Notes under the pieces: model-generated
What the model saw: the letters and a program-made list of their open reading frames with translations, nothing else
What the model was told of the DNA's origin: nothing
The model's database searches: none
Assembly (NCBI GenBank): GCA_002070755.1
Contig: MWDY01000043.1
Location: 1-19,453, forward strand
Source of the DNA: Spirochaetes bacterium ADurb.Bin110
GTDB taxonomy: Bacteria; Spirochaetota; Spirochaetia; Treponematales; Rectinemataceae
Direction: 5' to 3'
DNA length: 19,453 nt
Shown: positions 14,624 to 19,453 of the stretch, piece after piece
Layout of the letters: the number at the start of each line of letters is the position of its first letter
How positions within the stretch are numbered: position 1 is the first letter of the stretch
Translations under genes and position numbers: made by a program

Positions 14624-14905
14624 ATGCCTAAGCGCTTTGGCCATATAGTCAAGAATATGTTCAACACCTTTGCTCAAGTAAATAGGGAAAAGGCAACTGG
14701 GATACTCGATTTTGAGCTCAAGGAGCTGGAAAACATCTTTACGCTTCTTATTCTTGGAGGCTTTGTGGGCTTGCCTTCGCCGCCATCTCCTATTGCCGTG
14801 GAATTATTGCCCTATATGGAAAGAGAGCTGATTATACTTCTCTCCAGGTCGGATCTTTCTCAGGACCCTCTGGGTGTATTGGCCAGTATGCTTGAAATAG
14901 ACTAA
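14624..14905 (+). CDS. Small unknown protein ahead of the Get3-like ATPase
   Basis: A 93-residue protein that I do not recognise. It starts basic (MPKRFGHIVKN), continues with a charged helical part rich in Glu and Lys (LDFELKELENIF), a hydrophobic glycine/proline-rich centre (LLILGGFVGLPSPPSP) and an amphipathic acidic end. The central stretch is short for a membrane helix. ATG 14624 is preferred because AAAGGA lies seven bases upstream; an in-frame ATG at 14603 has only a weak AGAAG. Its stop is four bases from the ribosome binding site of the ATPase gene and nine bases from its GTG, so the two are clearly co-transcribed. A role as a partner or small substrate adaptor of the ATPase is inference from position alone. 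Confidence 0.7.
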   Translation: MPKRFGHIVKNMFNTFAQVNREKATGILDFELKELENIFTLLILGGFVGLPSPPSPIAVELLPYMERELIILLSRSDLSQDPLGVLASMLEID

Positions 14906-14914
14906 GGAGTTTTT

Positions 14915-15847
14915 GTGCGCGATTCTATTTTCTTCCTTGGAAAGGGAGGCGTAGGCAAAACAACGGTCTCCAGCGCTTTTGCCCTAGCCTTGGCAAGAAG
15001 GGGTAATAGAGTTCTTGTAGTATCGCTCGATCCTGCACATAACCTTGGAGATTCTCTACAGTTAAAACTAAATGGAGAGCCAAAAAGAGTCGAACCAATG
15101 CTCGATGCGCTCGAAGTCGACCTAGCATATTGGGTGGATAGATATCTTGAAGAGAGCAAAGAAGAGCTCAAAGCTAACTATTCCTACAATACAGCCTTAA
15201 ATCTTGATTCCTTTTTCAGTATCCTAAAGTATTCACCGGGTACAGAAGAATATGCAGTATTGTGGGCAATCGAAGATATTCGTCGCAGACTAGCACCTAA
15301 ATACGATTTCGTGGTGTTTGATACACCGCCAACGGCTCTTACGCTTCGCTTTCTTTCTATGCCTGCTATTTCAGGCCTTTGGGTAGCAGAGCTTACAAAG
15401 CTTCGGGAGCGGATTCTTCGCGACCGCCAGACCATCGTCCGCCTGAACCCTCAGTCGCCAGTCGCGGAGAGCTGCGTGGACAAAGAAGATGATAAGGTCT
15501 ATGGAAAGCTGAAAAATATAAGAACAAGACTCACATCCCTAGAGGCCTTGTTTGCAAAACAGAGTTTTATGAGCGTCATAGTAAACCCTGATGAGCTTTC
15601 GGTATCGGAAGCCATTAGAATCAAAGATGAATTGTCTCGCCTAGGAATTACACTCTCTGCTGTGTGCTTGAATAAGAAAGGCCTTTCGCAAGCAGAATGG
15701 GCGCTTGCTCCCGAATTTAACCAACTGCCACTATTCGCCTATGATTTTTCGCCAAATGGCATACACACAAGAGAAGACTTGGTTCATATTGGCATAGAAC
15801 CATTCATAGACTATTTTCTTGGCAAGAGGAATGTAAAGAATGAATAA
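14915..15847 (+). CDS. Get3/ArsA-family ATPase
   Basis: A 310-residue single-domain ATPase of the ArsA/Get3 branch of the SIMIBI P-loop class. The deviant Walker A GKGGVGKTT covers residues 9-17 with the intermonomer lysine K10. Switch I SLDPAHNLGDS is at 37-47. The A-loop/Walker B region FDTPPTALTLRFLSMP begins at 135, and PGTEEY at 108-113 matches the Get3 PG-E motif. It is a single, not tandem, ATPase, so it would act as a dimer. The CxxC zinc motif of eukaryotic Get3 is absent. No arsR, arsB or arsD lies nearby, which argues against arsenite extrusion. The GTG start has AAGGAG upstream. Eight bases overlap with the next gene, indicating coupling. Likely roles are membrane-protein targeting or metal/cofactor handling. 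Confidence 0.9.
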   Translation: MRDSIFFLGKGGVGKTTVSSAFALALARRGNRVLVVSLDPAHNLGDSLQLKLNGEPKRVEPMLDALEVDLAYWVDRYLEESKEELKANYSYNTALNLDSFFSILKYSPGTEEYAVLWAIEDIRRRLAPKYDFVVFDTPPTALTLRFLSMPAISGLWVAELTKLRERILRDRQTIVRLNPQSPVAESCVDKEDDKVYGKLKNIRTRLTSLEALFAKQSFMSVIVNPDELSVSEAIRIKDELSRLGITLSAVCLNKKGLSQAEWALAPEFNQLPLFAYDFSPNGIHTREDLVHIGIEPFIDYFLGKRNVKNE

Positions 15848-16493
15848 TTTTTTGTTCTTCGCGATTTTTGCACTTGGCATTGGGGCGACTATTCAGTATT
15901 TCCTTGGAGTAAAGAAAAATCGCTGGATGGGAAAGAGCTTGTCAACTCAAGCAGAGGAAATCTTGAAGCCAAAAGATACTGATTATGTCAATATTGGCGG
16001 AGCGATTGGTTATAATTTCACTTATAAGCTGAAAGAACCATGGAAGAATGCAAAGGGCACTTTCACGCTGTTCCCTCGCCATTCTCTACTATATATGCCC
16101 ATTTCGCTCATCGTTGGCAACTGCGATCGCTTTTATATGAATATCTTCACGGATAAAAAACTTGTGGGAGAAGGCCATATCATCGAAAAGGGGCACTCTC
16201 GCAGGGCCAAAATCGAAGGGCTTGAGGAAATGCACAAAGAGGAAGTTCGGCGTGCTGGAAAGACATTTATGCTCTGCTGGCGCTCGGTAAATCTAAAAGA
16301 CAAGCTTCTCCAGACTCTCGATTCCATGCCCGATGCCTCATCGCTTACCCACTTCTGCTGCTACCCAGACAATAAGACATTATTCCTTTACTTGAAACCC
16401 AAAAAAGGCCAGATATCAGACAATCTAAGATTCTTTCTGGCACAATGCCCAACCTATTTCCGCCAGGAAAAGCCTAGCGAACCAAATAAATAG
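15840..16493 (+). CDS. Membrane-anchored protein of unknown function in the Get3-like cluster
   Basis: A 217-residue protein I do not recognise. Residues 3-22 form one transmembrane helix (NFLFFAIFALGIGATIQYFL), followed at once by KKNRW. By the positive-inside rule this places the remaining 190 residues in the cytoplasm, where the ATPase is. The soluble part is a mix of charged helices and strands (GYNFTYKLKEPW, GTFTLFPRHSLLYMP) with cysteines in the C-terminal half, including a CC pair near residue 178. The ATG lies inside the 3' end of the ATPase gene and overlaps it by eight bases. AGAGG about nine bases upstream may be its ribosome binding site. The orientation and coupling make it a candidate membrane docking partner of the ATPase; this is inference. 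Confidence 0.8.
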   Translation: MNNFLFFAIFALGIGATIQYFLGVKKNRWMGKSLSTQAEEILKPKDTDYVNIGGAIGYNFTYKLKEPWKNAKGTFTLFPRHSLLYMPISLIVGNCDRFYMNIFTDKKLVGEGHIIEKGHSRRAKIEGLEEMHKEEVRRAGKTFMLCWRSVNLKDKLLQTLDSMPDASSLTHFCCYPDNKTLFLYLKPKKGQISDNLRFFLAQCPTYFRQEKPSEPNK

Positions 16494-16566
16494 GCTGCTA
16501 TCTCGGAATATATGGCGCGCCTACTGGATTGTCATATAAGATAAAAGCATACAAAGGGAGGTGGCT

Positions 16567-16839
16567 ATGGATCCTGAAATGAAAAAGAAAATAGATGAGA
16601 CCTTGGCCCAAGTAAAGGAGCCACAGTCCGATGAACCTATTGTAAATCTTGGACTCCTCGAGAAAGTCACCTATAGCGAGAAAGAAAAAACCATGTTAGT
16701 CAAGCTTGCAATCGGTACCCCTCGATGGCAATGCCCAGCCTGCTCCGCAATAAATGGAGTTGTAAAGGCAGGCATAGCACGCAGGGCTCAAGAGGCATTC
16801 GAGAAGGCCTTCCCTGATTTGAAGATCATTGTAGAATAA
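16567..16839 (+). CDS. Small CPAC protein, possibly DUF59/MIP18-like
   Basis: A 90-residue cytoplasmic protein. It starts with a basic-acidic helix (MDPEMKKKIDETLAQVKEP), then EPIVNLGLLEKVTYSEKEKTMLVKLAIG, which resembles the DUF59 pattern (D-x-IV-LG-V...V.V), then RWQCPACSAINGVVKAG and a helix ending in AFEKAFPDLKIIVE. DUF59 (MIP18) proteins help in iron-sulfur or metal-cluster assembly and are often fused or linked to Mrp-type P-loop ATPases; here the CPAC motif could bind metal. The match is by eye and weak. ATG 16567 is chosen because GGGAGG lies five bases before it; an in-frame GTG at 16561 overlaps that site. It is 73 bp after the membrane protein and may share its transcript. Confidence 0.72.
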   Translation: MDPEMKKKIDETLAQVKEPQSDEPIVNLGLLEKVTYSEKEKTMLVKLAIGTPRWQCPACSAINGVVKAGIARRAQEAFEKAFPDLKIIVE

Positions 16840-16899
16840 CAAAACAGAACAGTAATCTATAATCTATAGCAAAATATAATAATAGCGCTATCCAGGCTT

Positions 16900-16912
16900 A
16901 TTGTGTCACAAT
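16900..16912. promoter_or_regulatory. Perfect 13-bp palindrome upstream of the lipoprotein promoter
   Basis: ATTGTGTCACAAT is an exact dyad with a central T. It ends 23 bp before the -35 box at 16936, a normal site for an activator. It resembles Rex- or CRP-type half-sites (TTGTG/CACAA) but is shorter than either full operator. Confidence 0.35.
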
Positions 16913-16935
16913 TATCATAATCGCCATAGAACTTC

Positions 16936-16964
16936 TTGCAACCAGCCTCATTTTTACCTATATT
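16936..16964 (+). promoter_or_regulatory. Promoter of the tandem lipoprotein genes
   Basis: TTGCAA and TATATT with a 17-bp spacer. The predicted transcript begins near 16971, about 48 bases before the first lipoprotein ATG, and its leader contains the GGGGAGG ribosome binding site. Confidence 0.55.
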
Positions 16965-17018
16965 TGGTGATAGGAAAGCTACGAGGTTTTAGTAGACAAT
17001 CAAGAGGGGAGGAAAAAG

Positions 17019-17471
17019 ATGAGACGATTTTTTCTATTGGGATTATTGGTCGCTGCGGCCTTGCTCACAGGCTGCCCAGTAGATCAGAATCTTGAAGACA
17101 TTGGGAATACCGACATAACTATTGACGATGTAAAAGGCGAGTGGCATTTTGAGAATGTCAAGATTGGCGAAACAACCTACGAGTATGTGCATCTATCAAT
17201 ACTCCCTCCTACAGAGGATTGGCCCTATGTTGGTGTCGATCTCCACTTAGGGCATGAGAATGCTTATGATGGACCGTTCTATATTGGCGATGGAACTATG
17301 GAGGGCAATAAATTTGCTGGCGACTATATTCAGCAAATCCCATATGACGATACTGAGCACAACTTGACAATCACTTTCTCTCTATTAGGTGAAGAACTCA
17401 GGGCTGAGTTCGATACGAAAGGGCCGCTGGAAGGTCTCGTTCTTAAGTATGGAATAAAATCGGAAGATTAG
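17019..17471 (+). CDS. Putative lipoprotein with one GxW domain
   Basis: A 150-residue lipoprotein. The signal peptide (MRR, then a leucine/alanine core) ends in the lipobox LTGC, with Cys19 as the lipidated residue. The mature part is one domain of about 110 residues: GEW at 40-42, HFENVKIGETTYEYVHLSILP, VDLHLGHE, and near the end LTITFSLLGEELRAEFDTKGPLEG. The same pattern occurs twice in the next gene. An early G-x-W followed by alternating beta strands recalls lipocalin-like folds, which bind small hydrophobic ligands, but this is not proven. GGGGAGG lies six bases before the ATG. The downstream paralogue starts 14 bp after the stop. No known lipoprotein family was recognised. Confidence 0.85.
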   Translation: MRRFFLLGLLVAAALLTGCPVDQNLEDIGNTDITIDDVKGEWHFENVKIGETTYEYVHLSILPPTEDWPYVGVDLHLGHENAYDGPFYIGDGTMEGNKFAGDYIQQIPYDDTEHNLTITFSLLGEELRAEFDTKGPLEGLVLKYGIKSED

Positions 17472-17485
17472 ATAAGGAGCTGACA

Positions 17486-18367
17486 ATGAAGAGATTTTTA
17501 GTATTTGGATTAGTGGTCGCTGCAACATTGTTGGTGGGCTGCCCAGTCAATCAGAATCCATCCAATATCACCGTCGAGGATGTGCTCGGCGAGTGGGATT
17601 TCAGCAATGTAACAATAAAAAATGAAACCTATGATAATGTCCATGTTTCGATTCTCCCTGCGCCCCATGATCAAGAATCATCATATAAAAATGGAGTTGA
17701 CCTTCATATCGGCGATTGTTTTTATATGAGCGATGGGGATTTTTCTGGCAATGTATATACTGGGAAATATGCTTACCAGATATCGACGGCAGAGGGAAAA
17801 GGCTCTTCAGGGGATGAAGATGGATGGAACTTCATCTATAATATCACCGCGACTTTCTCTTTAATCGAAGATAAATTGCAAATCCAGATAGAGGCGGATG
17901 ACCCGCTTGGCTCGTTTACTATTCAAGGTGGTACGAATACAAGCACTATGCAACAAACAACCCCTGCAGGCTTTGATGATATCGTTGGTACATGGGAGTT
18001 TCAGTGGGTATGGATACAAAACCAACCCGAAGAGGTTGATGGCGGTAGCCTCTTGTCCACCTGTACCTTAAAAATCAAAGATTATCCGCCCAAAGCCTTG
18101 GAATTGAAAGGTATCGATCAACATGGCTATGATTGCGATTATCATGGACAAATCATTCCTGGCGAAGAAAATAATATCTTTGAATATTCTTATTTATACA
18201 GTATAAAAAATACTCAAGGAAACCCCATCGCGGAATCCGAAGAAGCTCAAACAATCACAGTGCAGTTCTCTCTCGGAGAGAGCAAGCTCTTTGCAGAATT
18301 CGATGGAGATGGCCCTCTCAATGGCGTACGGCTCTATAATGGGGTCAAGCAGACTGAAGAAGGATAA
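17486..18367 (+). CDS. Putative lipoprotein with two GxW domains
   Basis: A 293-residue paralogue of the preceding lipoprotein. The signal peptide ends in LVGC with Cys19; the two signal sequences are alike even at the DNA level, including the shared CPV after the lipobox. Two copies of the domain follow: about residues 28-148 with GEW at 35-37, and about 162-290 with GTW at 168-170. Each ends with a version of T-x-x-FSL-x(5)-L...D-x-PL-x-G (ATFSLIEDKLQ and VQFSLGESKLFAEFDGDGPLNG). A threonine/glutamine-rich linker separates them. AAGGAG precedes the ATG in the 14-bp gap, so both genes share one mRNA ended by the terminator at 18414. Surface or periplasmic anchoring is expected; ligand and role are unknown. 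Confidence 0.85.
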   Translation: MKRFLVFGLVVAATLLVGCPVNQNPSNITVEDVLGEWDFSNVTIKNETYDNVHVSILPAPHDQESSYKNGVDLHIGDCFYMSDGDFSGNVYTGKYAYQISTAEGKGSSGDEDGWNFIYNITATFSLIEDKLQIQIEADDPLGSFTIQGGTNTSTMQQTTPAGFDDIVGTWEFQWVWIQNQPEEVDGGSLLSTCTLKIKDYPPKALELKGIDQHGYDCDYHGQIIPGEENNIFEYSYLYSIKNTQGNPIAESEEAQTITVQFSLGESKLFAEFDGDGPLNGVRLYNGVKQTEEG

Positions 18368-18413
18368 TAGTCGCGCACATGGTAGTTGCGCACATAGAGA
18401 GAATTTAAAACAC

Positions 18414-18446
18414 AAAGAGGCAGGACGCACATCCTGCCTCTTTTTT
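18414..18446. terminator. Terminator between convergent lipoprotein and acyl-CoA ligase genes
   Basis: AAAGAGGCAGGA pairs with TCCTGCCTCTTT around a six-base loop; on the plus strand it continues into more Ts. On the minus strand the stem is followed by TTTGTGTTTT, so it can also end transcripts from the ligase gene. Confidence 0.9.
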
Positions 18447-18484
18447 AAAGAGCTATGGGTTAGTTCTTCTTGGATTCGAGTATC

Positions 18485-19453
18485 TTAGCAGCTTGATTGC
18501 GCTTGATTAGCTTTCTCTTTCGCTTTCCCATACAAGAAGCGCTTGATCTTCTGAGTCGGTGTTTTTTCGAAAGGCTCAGGGTGTAATTTAACGCGCTGAA
18601 TACGCGAGAAGGCGGCAAGCCTTGAGTTCGCTTCCTTGCGGAGGTTCTCCAAAAGGCGCTCGATAGCTTTCTCAGTATCTGTCAAGGCTTGGTTTACACT
18701 TCCTGTAACGGATTTTTCAGCTTGGGCAATAGCCTGTCCAACACGCGAACCCAAATCTCCAACGGCATCGAGATGATCCTGTAGACGCGCTCCAATATTA
18801 TCTAGGACCTCGCTCTTTAGGCATACTAGCGCCGTAAGCCCATCCTCCTCTTCCACTACAAGAGATTCTTCTACCTCAGGCATCTGATTGAGAATCGATT
18901 CGATCTCTTCGGGATAGATATTTTCGCCCGACGCACCTAGAATCATTGTCTTGAGCCGTCCTCGCACGAAGAGCCGACCTCTATTGTCGATCGACCCTAG
19001 GTCCCCTGTGCAGAACCATCCGTCTTCTGTGAAAGCTTCTTTTGTTCGAGCCTCGTCTTTCCAATAGCCTTTGAAGATATTTGGTCCTCTTGCTTGGATT
19101 TCACCTTCTCCAGTACTGGTCTTAGGATTGGCAATGCGCAACTCTACCCCCTTGAGCACTGGACCCGTGGAACGCAGAAAGGTCGCTTTGGGAGCGCAGC
19201 CCGCAATAAGAGGAGCTGTCTCAGTAAGGCCATAGCCTATCGCATAAGGAAAATGAGCTTTCTTGAGGAATTCCTCCACCTCAGCTGCTAGAGGCGCTCC
19301 GCCAATTCCAAAAAAGCGCAAATGACCACCAAAGGTCTTCTTTAGTTTCATTCCAGCTATACGGAGTATCAAAGGCCTCATGAGCTTGTTCTTGTACAAT
19401 TTCATCCCATTTAGCTCGGGAGCGATGCCACTCTGGTATACTTTTTCGATAAC
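18485..19453 (-). CDS. Long-chain acyl-CoA ligase (AMP-binding enzyme), C-terminal part
   Basis: The last 322 codons of an AMP-forming fatty acyl-CoA synthetase, cut by the right edge; the frame stays open to base 19453. It activates fatty acids to acyl-AMP and then acyl-CoA. Counting from an internal Met at 19405, core motifs are YGLTETAP (58-65), GYWKDEARTKEAF, TGDLG (133-137), RGRLKTMILGASGENIYPEEIE (149-170) and the catalytic lysine K286 in TPTQKIKR. Between ALVCLKSEV and EANSRLAAF there is an insert of about 58 residues rich in Ala, Gln, Asp and Glu, predicted helical, longer than in the common E. coli FadD. The product is cytoplasmic or membrane-associated. It is convergent with the lipoprotein genes and shares their terminator. 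Confidence 0.9.
   Translation of the reverse strand, partial: VIEKVYQSGIAPELNGMKLYKNKLMRPLILRIAGMKLKKTFGGHLRFFGIGGAPLAAEVEEFLKKAHFPYAIGYGLTETAPLIAGCAPKATFLRSTGPVLKGVELRIANPKTSTGEGEIQARGPNIFKGYWKDEARTKEAFTEDGWFCTGDLGSIDNRGRLFVRGRLKTMILGASGENIYPEEIESILNQMPEVEESLVVEEEDGLTALVCLKSEVLDNIGARLQDHLDAVGDLGSRVGQAIAQAEKSVTGSVNQALTDTEKAIERLLENLRKEANSRLAAFSRIQRVKLHPEPFEKTPTQKIKRFLYGKAKEKANQAQSSC

Noticed and set aside
14915..15847. Arsenite efflux ATPase (arsA) as the function
   Set aside because: There is one ATPase domain, not two, and no arsB, arsD or arsR is nearby.
18373..18432. Three GCACAT-containing copies near the lipoprotein terminator as a repeat array
   Set aside because: Only two copies have eight matching bases and the third is in the terminator loop; chance is sufficient.
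19403..19405. ATG at 19405 as the start of the acyl-CoA ligase
   Set aside because: The frame is open through the window edge with fitting sequence, and the N-terminal half of the enzyme would be missing.

Overview
The window reads as the chromosome of a free-living or commensal spirochaete of the Treponema/Rectinema type; this is an inference. The grounds are a LolD-like ATPase, two FtsX-type permeases and a LolA-like protein in the order I recall for Treponema pallidum Tp0786-Tp0789 (recalled, not searched), several putative lipoproteins, a single-cluster ferredoxin, a Get3/ArsA-like ATPase and a long-chain acyl-CoA ligase with an extra helical insert. Coding density is high, most genes have clear Shine-Dalgarno sequences, and I saw no phage, insertion sequence, tRNA, rRNA or CRISPR. 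Two genes are cut by the window edges: a secreted protein at the left (minus strand, start at 71) and the acyl-CoA ligase at the right.

Layout. (1) 1-4638, minus strand: a tightly packed operon of LolD-like ATPase, two permeases, LolA-like periplasmic protein and the start of a fifth, exported protein. Overlapping or adjacent stops and starts point to one transcript, probably working on lipoproteins or lipids at the cell envelope. (2) 4832-5437, plus: a UbiX-type flavin prenyltransferase, divergent from the operon, whose promoter sits so close to the ATG that the mRNA may be leaderless. (3) 5544-10061, minus: a complete ABC importer of the iron/phosphonate/phosphoglycerate-like superfamily (binding protein, fused double permease, ATPase), with a strong hairpin between the first two genes and an unusual extracytoplasmic domain at the permease N-terminus.

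(4) 10398-11018, plus: a small heat-shock protein behind a textbook sigma-54 (-24/-12) promoter, followed by a 13-nt tandem repeat and a terminator. (5) 11111-11341, plus: a monocluster [4Fe-4S] ferredoxin, convergent with (6) 11358-12476, minus: an M29 aminopeptidase. (7) 12684-14480, plus: a CstA-type pyruvate/peptide transporter with a structured 3' end. (8) 14624-16839, plus: a four-gene group of a small unknown protein, a Get3/ArsA-like ATPase, a membrane-anchored unknown protein and a small CPAC protein that may be DUF59-like. No arsenic genes lie nearby, so this looks like a membrane-targeting or cofactor/metal machine, and it is the best candidate here for an undescribed system. (9) 17019-18367, plus: two tandem putative lipoproteins carrying one and two copies of the same GxW (lipocalin-like) domain. 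(10) 18485-19453, minus: the acyl-CoA ligase, separated from the lipoproteins by a terminator usable from both sides.

All family names come from motif recognition by eye; no database search was run.
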